Below, in pieces: positions 34,177 through 44,100 of a stretch of 64,000 nt of DNA. Origin of the DNA: Dyadobacter chenwenxiniae. Its GTDB lineage: Bacteria; Bacteroidota; Bacteroidia; Cytophagales; Spirosomataceae. How positions within the stretch are numbered: position 1 is the first letter of the stretch; every line of letters begins with the position of its first letter. The notes under the pieces are model-generated. The model did not search any database, was not told where the DNA came from, and saw only the letters and a list, made by a program, of their open reading frames with translations. The stretch is taken from NCBI RefSeq assembly GCF_022869785.1, contig NZ_CP094997.1, positions 4,836,001 to 4,900,000 on the forward strand. The letters run 5' to 3'. The translations under genes were made by a program, and so were the position numbers.

Positions 34177-35115
34177 TTATGCAACAGAAACTTCCGAAGA
34201 CAAATTCAAATAATCTGGCAATGCAGGCTGAGAAGCAATGGCTTCATCAATAATCGCAAGCACTTTTTCACGCTCTGCACCTTCCAGAACCAGTCTTGGT
34301 GCGCGAACATATTCCGAGCCTATGCCTGCTTTTGTAGCGGCAAGCTTGATGTTTTGAACCAGTTTTGGATGAATGTCCAGTTCGAGCAAAGGAAGATACC
34401 AACGGTAAACGGCCAAGGCTTCTTTATATAACCCAGCTTTGACCAGATTGAAAATAGCAACGGTTTCTTTCGGGAATGCGTCAACCAAACCGCCCACAAC
34501 GCCGTCACAACCCAGCATCACTTCTTCCATAATCAATGTATCCACACCGCAGAACACTTTGAAACGGTCGCCAAAACGGTTGTACAGGCGAGTAACATTG
34601 CTTACGTCACGTGTTGATTCCTTAATTGCGTGCACATTCGGAATCTCGGCAAGCTGCTCGAACATTTGTAACGTCACTTCGATTTTGTAATCCACCGGAT
34701 TGTTGTAAATCATCAATGGCAAGGCAGTGCTTTGCGCGATGGTTTTGAAATAAACAACCGTTTCGTGATCGTCTGCTTTGTAACGCATCGGAGGCAACAC
34801 CATCAGACCGTCTGCACCCGCAGCTTCGGCTTCTTTGGCAAGGCTTACCGCTTCCGCAGTGGATTGCTCGGCAATGCAGACCACGATCGGGAAATCCTGC
34901 GCAACAATGCTTTTGGCATATTTAACCAATTCCACTTTTTCCGCTTTCGTCAATGTGCTCGCTTCTCCCAGTGAGCCCGAAACGATCGCGCCGGTTACGC
35001 CAGCTTCAATCTGCACTTCAAGATTTTTGCGGAAAAGATCAAAATCAATGCTGTCGTCTGATTTGAAAGGCGTTAGCAACGCCGGAAATACACCTTGCCA
35101 GGATTCCTTGTTCAT
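34177..35115 (-). CDS. DapA-family pyrroline-4-hydroxy-2-carboxylate deaminase
   Basis: A 312-residue class I aldolase-fold protein of the dihydrodipicolinate synthase/N-acetylneuraminate lyase family. It has the Schiff-base lysine in HAIKEST, the tyrosine in YNNPVDYK and the GSLGEASTLTKAE pyruvyl-site block (usually GTTGE). In this neighbourhood the expected reaction is deamination of 1-pyrroline-4-hydroxy-2-carboxylate to alpha-ketoglutarate semialdehyde. A housekeeping dapA is less likely because all three neighbours belong to hydroxyproline degradation. It is the first gene of the operon, with a candidate promoter just upstream. Confidence 0.85.
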   Translation of the reverse strand: MNKESWQGVFPALLTPFKSDDSIDFDLFRKNLEVQIEAGVTGAIVSGSLGEASTLTKAEKVELVKYAKSIVAQDFPIVVCIAEQSTAEAVSLAKEAEAAGADGLMVLPPMRYKADDHETVVYFKTIAQSTALPLMIYNNPVDYKIEVTLQMFEQLAEIPNVHAIKESTRDVSNVTRLYNRFGDRFKVFCGVDTLIMEEVMLGCDGVVGGLVDAFPKETVAIFNLVKAGLYKEALAVYRWYLPLLELDIHPKLVQNIKLAATKAGIGSEYVRAPRLVLEGAEREKVLAIIDEAIASQPALPDYLNLSSEVSVA

Positions 35116-35154
35116 ATATTGATTGTGTTAACTATGAAAGATCTTAATTTTTGT

Positions 35155-35182
35155 CAAAGTTAATGTTTGAAAAACCGACAAA
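35155..35182 (-). promoter_or_regulatory. Candidate promoter of the hydroxyproline operon
   Basis: On the - strand a TAACTTTG sequence (35155-35162) fits the Bacteroidota -7 consensus TAnnTTTG, with TTTG (35179-35182) 16 bases upstream. The spacer is shorter than the usual 17-21. The -7 box lies about 40 bases before the DapA-like start. Confidence 0.35.
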
Positions 35183-35237
35183 CATTTCTGGTTTTAATCA
35201 ATAATATACGAATTTTAACATAAAACGAAATCCGGCT

Positions 35238-37166
35238 TCAAGGTTTGTTTTCGACGAATACCACTTGGGCGCGGTCTGCTTTCCTTACCTTTTTGAGGAA
35301 ATCGATCCAGGCTGGAAAATCCTTGGCGTTGTAGCGCCCACCGTTCATAACGACCTTCCGTGCGCATACAAGCTTGTTATTTTCCAAAACCGTCTTCGAT
35401 TCATAAGTGCCAAAAACCGATTTGATCTGAACAGACGGCAACGTTGTTTCCAGCTTATAATTCGCTGGAATGACGTAGGAGACTGTGTCAGAATCGGTAA
35501 AGTCGTAAATGGAGCCAGGCAGATAGAAATCGGTTGTGCGTTCTGTGGTGGCGGGCAAATCAAACGGACGGCTTAATAATGTAGGTTTGATGAAAAGGCG
35601 TGTTCCCGTTTTGGTAGCGCAGTTGCGGACATTCAGCGATAGTTTTTCCGTGATTGTTGGCTCGGTTTCACGGCCTTCGAGGAGCTCAAATTGCTGTAAA
35701 TCCAGGCTCGGCAGGTTAATGTGGTTCATCAGCCACTTCTTTTGCTCTTCCTTGTTGCCATTGTGAAAAACGCTGTTACGCGATTCCTGCTGCAAGCCTG
35801 CATATAGTGTATGCACTTCCACCTTTCCGTTTCCTACTTCATCCAGGCTCACATTCGCGCGGCTCTTTCTTGTGTTCTGATGTGATTTATATACCGGCGT
35901 AGGAACCAGTTTTCCGCCTTCAGGCGTGATAAGCAATGCGTGGCGGCTGCCTGTGAATGTGCCCATGAAGTTGGGCGTTGTGGTTTGGCTTGTGCATTCG
36001 AGCCACATCGTGTCTTTCGCGACCACGGCGCAGGCGATGACGTGGTTGAACTGACTGCTTGGGAAATCGGGCTTCATCAAAGCTTCGTCGCCTGCTTTAA
36101 TGAGCGCCACATAAGCGGAAATGCCTGCCTGGCGCAATGCAGCAACGGTGAAATTGCTCAGCGCTTTGCAGTCGCCATATCCTTTGTTCGCAACCGTCGT
36201 CGCATCAATGGTCTGCCAGCCGCCAATGCCGAGCTGAATACTTACGTATCGCGAGCGCTTTTGCATCCAATTGTAAATCAATACAACCTTTTCTTTATCC
36301 GACTTTGCATCCTTCACAACCGATTTTATCTCGGCCACCGTTGTGGCAGGCAGCACGTCGCGACCAGCATTTAATGTATGATAGAATTTTCCGAAATCAG
36401 CCCAGCTATTGAAATTTCCCTCATAATCCTGCACTTCGAAATCGGAAGGGGCAACCATCACCAATGGGGTGTACTCTAATAGCGGCAGCGGATAAAAGTC
36501 CGTGATCTTGGGAACGGTGTGGTTATTTACAGCCCACTGGTAAATGTCCGCCCCATCTGCCGCCTTGGATTTGGCTACTGCCGGAGCACCATTATATTCT
36601 TTATAACGAAACTTGAATCCGGCTGGCGCCTTAATAATGAACTGCGCATGCTGAACAGCCGTTTTAGAGTCCGATAACGGCATCCAGCGCGGATAGAACA
36701 TCATGTTTTTTTCCTTGGTCTCATAACTGAACTCGACCGTATAGGGATATGTATAACTTTTTTTGCCGAAATCAGCCAGTTTTACCCTTGCATCCGTAAT
36801 GTTGTCCCCGCCTCCACCGTAGCCATAATCGGTTACGTCTGCGTTTTTCATCTTTTTTTGAAGCTTTCCGCTGAAATCATAAAGGCTTCCGCTGATGTCG
36901 GTGATCCTGGTGAATTTGTCATAGCCCACGATCAGCTGTCCGTATTCTTCCTCCCCTTTTTCGTTCAAAATCGTTACAACCGTTCGCTTTTTATGCCGGG
37001 CTTCTGCTTTTGATATAATTTCAAACAAATCATCGTCCTCACGGATAACGGCATTGGCCCCGGTAATGAGCTCCGGATTTATTTTTGTTACATCAAAATC
37101 GCTTTGCGCCAGGGATACAAAGGAAATTGCGCAGGCAAAAAATACATTCAGTAATAATGTTCGCAT
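35238..37166 (-). CDS. DUF3857/transglutaminase-like protein A
   Basis: A 642-residue exported protein (signal NVFFACAISFVSLAQ) with an N-terminal DUF3857 beta domain (about 45-240) and a transglutaminase-like core (about 265-420). The catalytic-type Cys333 is present in GYGDCKALSNF, with His in FNHVIAC; the acidic residue occurs as WLECTS where WLDPT is usual. These proteins are common in Bacteroidota, and their role is not settled; peptide-bond or amide chemistry in the periplasm is likely. A paralogue lies 10 bases upstream, so both are one transcript. Confidence 0.87.
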   Translation of the reverse strand: MRTLLLNVFFACAISFVSLAQSDFDVTKINPELITGANAVIREDDDLFEIISKAEARHKKRTVVTILNEKGEEEYGQLIVGYDKFTRITDISGSLYDFSGKLQKKMKNADVTDYGYGGGGDNITDARVKLADFGKKSYTYPYTVEFSYETKEKNMMFYPRWMPLSDSKTAVQHAQFIIKAPAGFKFRYKEYNGAPAVAKSKAADGADIYQWAVNNHTVPKITDFYPLPLLEYTPLVMVAPSDFEVQDYEGNFNSWADFGKFYHTLNAGRDVLPATTVAEIKSVVKDAKSDKEKVVLIYNWMQKRSRYVSIQLGIGGWQTIDATTVANKGYGDCKALSNFTVAALRQAGISAYVALIKAGDEALMKPDFPSSQFNHVIACAVVAKDTMWLECTSQTTTPNFMGTFTGSRHALLITPEGGKLVPTPVYKSHQNTRKSRANVSLDEVGNGKVEVHTLYAGLQQESRNSVFHNGNKEEQKKWLMNHINLPSLDLQQFELLEGRETEPTITEKLSLNVRNCATKTGTRLFIKPTLLSRPFDLPATTERTTDFYLPGSIYDFTDSDTVSYVIPANYKLETTLPSVQIKSVFGTYESKTVLENNKLVCARKVVMNGGRYNAKDFPAWIDFLKKVRKADRAQVVFVENKP

Positions 37167-37176
37167 GTTTTAAATG

Positions 37177-39213
37177 TCAATTAGCCTTTTTCTTGATCAC
37201 CAGCGGTTGCGCATGTTTTTGGACCACGCGTTCAAAAAACTCTTTCACGTCATGGTATTCCTCGGCCGGAAAGTTTGTTTTTGAGAGCACGAGAACACTG
37301 CTAACCTGGATCATATCGCCTGCCTGCCGCACCTGATAAACAAATTTTCCAGCTTTTTCGGGCAGGGTTACCATTTCTGCCTTTGGCATTTCTTCCAAAA
37401 CGTAACCTGCCGGAAGCTTATAATTGCCAATAAACGATTCCGACATTCCGCTGGTGAAGTCAAGCGGGTAAATCCTTTCTTTGGATTTCAGCGGATTGCT
37501 TTCCCAGCGACCGGCCATGATGGGATTAAAATAGAATAAATCAGGCGAAGCGTTCTCGTCTTCAAATTCAAAATCACAAGCCACATTAACGGCTGTTTTC
37601 AAATCCTCGTTTCTATTCTTCACTGCAATGTTACTGATTTTCCATTCCGGAGACCGCTTTTTAAGCGCTTCGTGATAAATGTCATCGGGCTCTTTCACAT
37701 ATTTGTCGCGCCAGCGCAATGCTTCATAACCCGCATAGGAAATGCTGTAACTGCCTTTAATGCTGCCATCTTCGGGCAAAATGTTTGCATTCACCATTTC
37801 CAGTCTGGTCTGCGCGTCCAGCGGTTTTATATCCAAAAACCTCCCCGCTCCCTTTTTGGGGACGAGCCTGCCATAACCATTCAATGCATGCTCAGGAAGG
37901 AGGCCGAGCTTGGCATAGGGCTGTGTGGCGTCCAGAAAATATTCTTTTCCGGCGATCTCAACGTGGCTGACCACATAATTGCAGCTTTCCAGAAGCGGGA
38001 TTTCTTTCAGGAACCTGCCATTGGAACGCGTGCTCAGGATCACAGGATCAGCATTCAGGTCTAATTCGCGAAGCAGTGAAGTGAGGATCAAATTCACCTC
38101 AGTAGCATTGCCTGCCTTATTTTCGTAGGCTTTTTTGACACCATCTCTGGAACCCAGATACGACGAACCGTCCCATTTCATATGGCTTTGCAGATGCCTG
38201 TATGCAAGCTCCATTTTTTCCTCCGGCGTCTTGGCGGTCTGTATAATTTCATCGCGCTTGGCTTTGAGGAATGATGATTTACGCAACTCTACGCCAAACC
38301 AGCTTGCCTCGTTCAATGTCTTTTCAACATTGTCCCAGGTGTTGGAAAAATGCTTCGATATTTCACCAGGCACCTGAATGACGGAAAGCTCAAAATTAAC
38401 CTTGGACAAATAATCACTTTCCGTCGTTATAAAAGGTTCGTTGACAAATGCAGGCGCATCCTTCACAACAAAACGATAGGCGACGCCGCGCCCGTTAAGC
38501 TTGGACAAGCTGAAATGCACATCCGTAGGCTCCTGTTCGCTGATATACAGAGGAAGGTAACCGCTCATGGTTGTTTTATATTCCAGAAAAAACGGGATCG
38601 TAATGCGGAACTCACTCCACTTACTCGGCACGGAGGCCTGGAAAGACCAGGGAGCGGGTTTATCGCGGACAGTCAATGGCGTTGTACGCCTGTACGAATA
38701 TTCGATCACCGAACCTTTGCGTGCATTGGCGAGGTTGAATTTGTAAGCATAATATTTACCCGTGGCTTTTTCCCGCTTAATCGACTTTCTGTCCATCGCC
38801 GTTCGCACAACCTGTCCGTTCTCTATATTATAGGTGTAGCCCTGAATGTCGTCCAACATTTCCTGATTCTCGGGTCCGCTGCCTTCGTAAGTATTGATTG
38901 CAATAGAAGCTCGGTCAAGGGCTGACTCTTTAAGGATTTTGATCCTGATCCAGGATTCCATCACCATCACCAGCCCGCGGATATCATCGTAACGGTAGCT
39001 AACTTCGCCAAAATCGTAGAGGTAAACTGCGGCGGCCGAACTATCACCCTGGAAAGCCGTCATTTCTACAGCGGCACGATCCACTACACCGAATTTTGGC
39101 TTAAAATCTTCCTGGGCAACAGCATTAAGGGAGAAAAAGGTGAGGATTGAGAGGACACAAACCCTCCACAAGACAACGCAGGACAGCCTGCACTGAAGTA
39201 AAAAATGAGTCAT
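37177..39213 (-). CDS. DUF3857/transglutaminase-like protein B, Cys lost
   Basis: A 678-residue paralogue of the next gene with the same layout: signal peptide (about 15-33), DUF3857 domain, transglutaminase-like core. At the position of the nucleophilic cysteine it has Ala370 (NKAGNATEVNLIL), while the His (YVVSHVEI) and Asp (FLDATQPYAKLG) remain. It cannot work by the usual cysteine mechanism and may bind and not cleave. Its promoter must lie in 39214-39431, shared divergently with the Gfo/Idh gene. Confidence 0.87.
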   Translation of the reverse strand: MTHFLLQCRLSCVVLWRVCVLSILTFFSLNAVAQEDFKPKFGVVDRAAVEMTAFQGDSSAAAVYLYDFGEVSYRYDDIRGLVMVMESWIRIKILKESALDRASIAINTYEGSGPENQEMLDDIQGYTYNIENGQVVRTAMDRKSIKREKATGKYYAYKFNLANARKGSVIEYSYRRTTPLTVRDKPAPWSFQASVPSKWSEFRITIPFFLEYKTTMSGYLPLYISEQEPTDVHFSLSKLNGRGVAYRFVVKDAPAFVNEPFITTESDYLSKVNFELSVIQVPGEISKHFSNTWDNVEKTLNEASWFGVELRKSSFLKAKRDEIIQTAKTPEEKMELAYRHLQSHMKWDGSSYLGSRDGVKKAYENKAGNATEVNLILTSLLRELDLNADPVILSTRSNGRFLKEIPLLESCNYVVSHVEIAGKEYFLDATQPYAKLGLLPEHALNGYGRLVPKKGAGRFLDIKPLDAQTRLEMVNANILPEDGSIKGSYSISYAGYEALRWRDKYVKEPDDIYHEALKKRSPEWKISNIAVKNRNEDLKTAVNVACDFEFEDENASPDLFYFNPIMAGRWESNPLKSKERIYPLDFTSGMSESFIGNYKLPAGYVLEEMPKAEMVTLPEKAGKFVYQVRQAGDMIQVSSVLVLSKTNFPAEEYHDVKEFFERVVQKHAQPLVIKKKAN

Positions 39214-39348
39214 GCAACAAACAGAGGTAGAGGTAGAAATTATTGTGCATTATTGCAGCATTAATTTTATTTTCAAAAGAAATTTGTAACTGTTCGTAGA
39301 TTTTTTTTCACTCAAATAGTCCCAACTCCAAAAACAGATTTTAATGCC

Positions 39349-39356
39349 TATTTTTG
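39349..39356 (+). promoter_or_regulatory. Candidate -7 box for the Gfo/Idh gene
   Basis: TATTTTTG matches TAnnTTTG and lies about 75 bases before the start at 39432, in the 218-base divergent gap. No TTTG stands at the expected distance upstream, so this is a weak call. Confidence 0.3.
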
Positions 39357-39431
39357 CACCAAAATGAAGCTTTGCTTTGTTCAATGATTACCTATTCCTG
39401 CTAACCCGGATCATTAACATTTTACATCATT

Positions 39432-40523
39432 ATGTCATCTTTTGAAAATGGAAGTCCACTTCGCGTACTCGTAGTCGGTTGTGGCAACATGGGCGCTTCC
39501 CACGCATTTGCATATCATTCGCTGGACGGTTTTGAGATCTGCGGGATCGTTTCAACCGGCAAAAGCAAAGAAGTTCTGAATGAAAAACTGGGCGGCGGTT
39601 ATGCCCTTTTCAGCGATTACGAAACTGCTTTAAAGGAAACCAAACCGGATGCTGTCTGCATTTCCACTTACCCGGACACGCATGAGGACTTTGCTATAAA
39701 GGCACTGGAATACGGCGCGCACGTTTTCATTGAAAAACCGCTTGCTGACTCGGTTGAAGGTGCTAAGCGCGTTGTGGAAGCTGCAAAAACGGCTGGTAAG
39801 AAAGTGGTTGTCGGCTACATTCTTCGCGTACATCCATCTTGGGAGCGTTTCGTAGCCGAAGCGCAGAACCTGGGCAAGCCGCTGGTAATGCGCATGAACC
39901 TGAACCAGCAAAGCCACGGCTATATGTGGGGCGTACACCGGAACCTGATGAAAAGCCTGAGTCCTATTGTGGACTGTGGCGTGCATTACATAGATGTAAT
40001 GTGTCAGATGACGCGCTCGAAACCATTGCGTGTGAATGCGATTGGGGCTCGCTTGACGGAAGACATTCCAGCTGGCAATTACAATTATGGTCAGCTTCAA
40101 ATTTGGTTTGAAGATGGTTCCGTGGGCTGGTATGAAGCAGGCTGGGGACCGATGATCAGCGAAACTGCATTCTTTGTGAAAGATGTGATCGGGCCGAAAG
40201 GAAGTGTTTCTATCGTTGCGAAAGATGCGGGCGGCAGTGGAAAATCTTCTTCTGTGGAAGCACATACAAAAACAGAGTCCATTCGCGTACACCATGCGGA
40301 TTTGAATGATAAGGATGAATTTGTAAGGGAAGATTCCTGGATCAATCTTGAAGACGAGCCCGATCACCAGGAGCTTTGTAATCGTGAACAACGTTATTTC
40401 CTGAATGCGATCCGTAAAGATTTCGACCTGACAGACCACTTGCAGGACGCTGTTACGAGCTTGCAGATTGCATTCGCATGTGACGAATCTGTAAAAACAG
40501 GACGCACCGTAGATCTGGCTTAA
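39432..40523 (+). CDS. Gfo/Idh/MocA family oxidoreductase (EKP type)
   Basis: A 363-residue NAD(P)-dependent dehydrogenase with the Rossmann motif VVGCGNMGASHA near residue 14-25 and the canonical catalytic E101-K102-P103 (HVFIEKPLADS). The substrate domain holds DCGVHYIDVMCQM, as in inositol and sugar dehydrogenases. Unlike the first Gfo/Idh protein of the window, this one has the complete catalytic motif. It is a single-gene unit with a strong terminator; its substrate is not evident. A role for the SusCD-2 locus downstream is possible but unproven. Confidence 0.9.
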   Translation: MSSFENGSPLRVLVVGCGNMGASHAFAYHSLDGFEICGIVSTGKSKEVLNEKLGGGYALFSDYETALKETKPDAVCISTYPDTHEDFAIKALEYGAHVFIEKPLADSVEGAKRVVEAAKTAGKKVVVGYILRVHPSWERFVAEAQNLGKPLVMRMNLNQQSHGYMWGVHRNLMKSLSPIVDCGVHYIDVMCQMTRSKPLRVNAIGARLTEDIPAGNYNYGQLQIWFEDGSVGWYEAGWGPMISETAFFVKDVIGPKGSVSIVAKDAGGSGKSSSVEAHTKTESIRVHHADLNDKDEFVREDSWINLEDEPDHQELCNREQRYFLNAIRKDFDLTDHLQDAVTSLQIAFACDESVKTGRTVDLA

Positions 40524-40541
40524 TCGCTTAAAATTAAATAT

Positions 40542-40592
40542 AAGCCTTGTTACTTTTCGGTTACAAAACCAGAAATCTAACAAGGCTTTTTT
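40542..40592 (+). terminator. Rho-independent terminator after the Gfo/Idh gene
   Basis: Perfect 11-bp stem aagccttgtta (40542-40552) with taacaaggctt (40578-40588), a 25-nt loop, and six T bases (40587-40592), 18 bases after the stop codon. Confidence 0.85.
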
Positions 40593-40654
40593 ATGTAAAC
40601 AGGCGGTTAACTAATTGATTCCAAGCGAAAATTGATCAAATATGAGTGGATTTA

Positions 40655-40668
40655 TGCAAACGTTTGCA
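40655..40668. promoter_or_regulatory. LacI/GalR-type operator palindrome
   Basis: Perfect 14-bp palindrome TGCAAACGTTTGCA with a central CG, the form expected for operators of LacI/GalR family regulators. It lies 437 bases before the SusC-2 start. No LacI gene is in the window, so the regulator would be encoded elsewhere. Confidence 0.6.
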
Positions 40669-41104
40669 CAGAAAATTCTATTTTTTCTCTTACAGTCATT
40701 CGAAATTTATTGTTATTTATTATAATATTGCAACGTATTTTTAAGACTTTTAAAAATATCATAGGTTATGAGCTTGTGTTGTGCGCACCTTCAAAACAAT
40801 TAAGAAAGTTACGCTGGCATTAGGAAAATCACACGTCTGACACCCTGCTAATAAAGGATTGTTACATTTAGTATTCAAATCAAAAATCATCTCACAGTAA
40901 ACTTATAGGCATTCATAATCTGTCAAAGCCATAACTATGCAGTTTTCACAATTGAATTAATTGAATATTAACCATAACATAATATATACCAATTCCTCAC
41001 CATTCAAACTATTATTCACGATGAACAAAGACTATGCTAAACATTAAAGTCAAAATCAATTACGCATTACGCAGATCTATGAAAAACGTTTAACAAACCA
41101 CTAC

Positions 41105-44100
41105 ATGAAAAATACCGATACCAACCAATGGATGTTTCGGATGAGGAATCTTCGAAATGCCCTTGTTCTGATCCCGGCTCTCTCGAGCCCTATGCTGGCA
41201 ACCGCCAACATGAACGTTGCCCCAGGGACCGTAGCAAACATCAAGCTTGACAAGACATTAAAAGGAAGAGTAACCGATAAAGACAATAACGAAGGCCTTC
41301 CTGGCGTAAACGTGGTTCTCAAAGGAACAAGCACAGGAACTACCACGGACGGATCAGGAAATTATACACTTTCTATTCCCGATGCCGGCGGCACACTGGT
41401 TTTCAGCTTTGTAGGATATGTTGGACAGGAAGTGGCAGTAGGCAACCAAAGCACTATTGACCTGGCTATGCAGTCTGATTCCAAAGCACTCAGCGAGGTT
41501 GTCGTAATCGGGTACGGTACCGCAAAGAAATCGGATTTAACAGGTTCTGTTGGTTCGGTTAAAGAAGAGCAGTTGAGAGAAAGACCAGCTCCTTCACTGA
41601 ACCAGGCACTGCAGGGCAAAATTTCGGGTGTACAGGTGAACGTGAACTCAGGTCGTCCGGGCGGTCGTTCCAATGTTCGTATCCGTGGTTTCAGTTCTAT
41701 CAACTCTTCTAACAACCCATTGTACGTTGTGGACGGAGTAATGTTGCCACAAGGTAACCAAAACCAGCAAAGCCAGGCGATCGACTTTATTAACCCGAAT
41801 GATATTGTATCTGTTGAGGTTTTGAAAGATGCGTCTTCAACTGCTATTTATGGAGCAAGAGGTGCGAATGGTGTGATTATGATCACCACCAGAAGAGGCA
41901 AGTCCGGCGAAGGTGTTATCACTTACGGTTTGGACCTGAGCGTGCCAACGGCAGGACCCAAAAGAGCCAAGGTGCTGAACGCCAAAGAATACATGGCGGT
42001 AGAAGATCTGTCTTACAGAAATATGGAGAAGTTTGACCCTGCGGGCTGGGCTGCCGGCAAATACAAGACGCACGATCCGCTTGTGCGCCGTGCACAGTTG
42101 GCTGCTGCTCACCCGGACGTTTTCACCAAGAATGCTGACGGAACATTCTCTCCAAATTATGACACCGACTGGTTTAAAGAGTCAACACAAAGCCGTGTTT
42201 CTCAGAACCACCAGCTTGGTTTCAGCGGTGGTAACAACAAAACGACTTACTCGTTGTCACTCAACTACCGCGATGATCAGGGTTTGATCAAAACATCTTA
42301 TTTGAAACGCTATTCAACACGTTTCAGCTTGGATGACCAGGTTAAAAAATGGTTGCGCATCGGTGGAACATTGAGCTACAACAACCAGGCTGAAAACCTT
42401 GTCGATATTAACGACGCTGTTCCCCGCCAGATGGTGGAGGACTTCCCTTTCATGCCGGTTAAATATCCAGACGGAACGTATGCCAACAACCGCGATTATC
42501 CGGGTGCAGAAGGTGCTTTCAGCTCGGTACACCGCTTGAACGGACGTAAATACAATCTGAAGACGCAAACAACATTGGGTAGCTTTTACGGAAATGTTAC
42601 CCTGGCAAAAGGTCTGGAATTCCGCTCAGTATTGGGTGTGAATATTATCGATCAGGAAGTGAACCAGTCTCAAACGCGTTCATTGACGCCTAACGAACTG
42701 GGAACAGCCAGAAAAGAAACCAGAAAAGAGCTTTTCTGGTCATGGGAAAACTTGTTGACCTATAACAAAACGTTTGGAATCCATTCCCTTAATTTTCTGG
42801 CCGGTATATCCTGGCAGGAAACCAATATCAGCACAACAGGTGTAGGTTCGCAAAACTTCTCGACCGATTACTTTGGCTTTGATAATATTGGCGCGGGTTC
42901 TGTACTGCCATCTTCAAACCCTTACGTTTCAGGTGCGCAGCGTTATGCGTTTAACTCTTATTTCGGCCGTGTGAACTACACATTGCTTGAGAAATATTTG
43001 TTCACCGTTACAGGTCGTGCGGATGGTTCTTCCAAATTCGGGGATAACCACAAATTTGCATTCTTCCCTTCGGCTGCATTTGCATGGAAAGTATCTGATG
43101 AAGAATTCCTGAAAGGCAATACATTGATTTCTAACTTGAAACTGCGTACCAGCTATGGTTTGACAGGTAACTCTGAAATTCCGCCATATTCGTCGCTGCC
43201 ATTGTTGAGATCCAACTATGCAGCGGTTTACAGTGATACGCGTATCAGCGGAACAGGTATCAACAGATTGGAAAATAAGGATTTGAAATGGGAAAAAACA
43301 GCTCAAACCGACGCTGGTCTGGAAATTAGCTTCCTGAAAGGAAGAATCTCGTTCGAAGCTGATTACTACTATCGTAAAACCACCGACATGCTTTTGGATG
43401 CACCCGTTCCACGTACAAGCGGTTACGCGACCATTAGAAAGAACATCGGTTCTATGGAGAACAAAGGATTTGAGTTTGCTTTGAACACAGTGAACATTGA
43501 GAGCGCTAATTTCTCATGGAACACTAACTTTAATATCTCTTTCAACAGAAATAAAGTATTGTCGCTGGCAACGCCTTCGGATATCTTCGGAGTGGGCGGT
43601 CCTTCTATTACAAACCAAACCAGCATTATCCGTATCGGAGAGCCTGTGGGTGCGTTCTGGGGACTTACACGTCTTGGAACTTGGAGCGAAGCTGAAAGAG
43701 ACGAAGCTGCCAAATTCACCAGCTACCGTGGTAACCTGAAAATGCTTCCTGGTGACGTGAAATATCTTGATGTAAACAAGGACAATGCAATCACTGACGC
43801 GGACCGTATGATCATTGGTAATGGTAGCCCAAAAGGCTGGGGAACACTTTCCAACTCTTTGCGTTTAGGAAACTTCGACATGACGCTTGACCTGCAATTC
43901 TCGTACGGAAACGACTTGATGGACATGAACCTGCACGCCAGCGAAGACCGTCAGGCGCTAGCTAACAGCTACGCAACCGTATTGGATGCATGGACACCGG
44001 AAAATCAGAATACTATGATTGCGCAGGTTCGTGATACAAAAGCTGGTTATGTTACCAACGTGGATACACGCTGGATCTTCGATGGTTCATTCCTTCGCGG

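Larger units (their letters stand above)
40524..41104 (+). promoter_or_regulatory. 581-base regulatory region before susC-2
   Basis: The longest gene-free stretch of the window. It starts with the terminator of the Gfo/Idh gene, then becomes AT-rich and carries a LacI-type operator palindrome at 40655-40668. Short frames inside have no protein-like composition. The rest shows AT-rich tracts and short inverted repeats near 40945-40960, but no clear promoter. It most likely controls the SusCD-2 operon. Confidence 0.55.

Noticed and set aside
34177..35115. Housekeeping 4-hydroxy-tetrahydrodipicolinate synthase (lysine pathway)
   Set aside because: Family fits, but the three co-transcribed genes belong to hydroxyproline degradation and the pyruvyl-site block reads GSLGE.
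39630..40583. Long open frame (317 codons) on the - strand over the Gfo/Idh gene
   Set aside because: It is antisense to a clear Gfo/Idh gene, has many Cys/His/Phe residues with no motif, and has no known fold features.
40632..40823. 63-codon frame in the regulatory region before susC-2
   Set aside because: AT-rich with a run of Ile/Leu; contains the operator palindrome and no conserved features.
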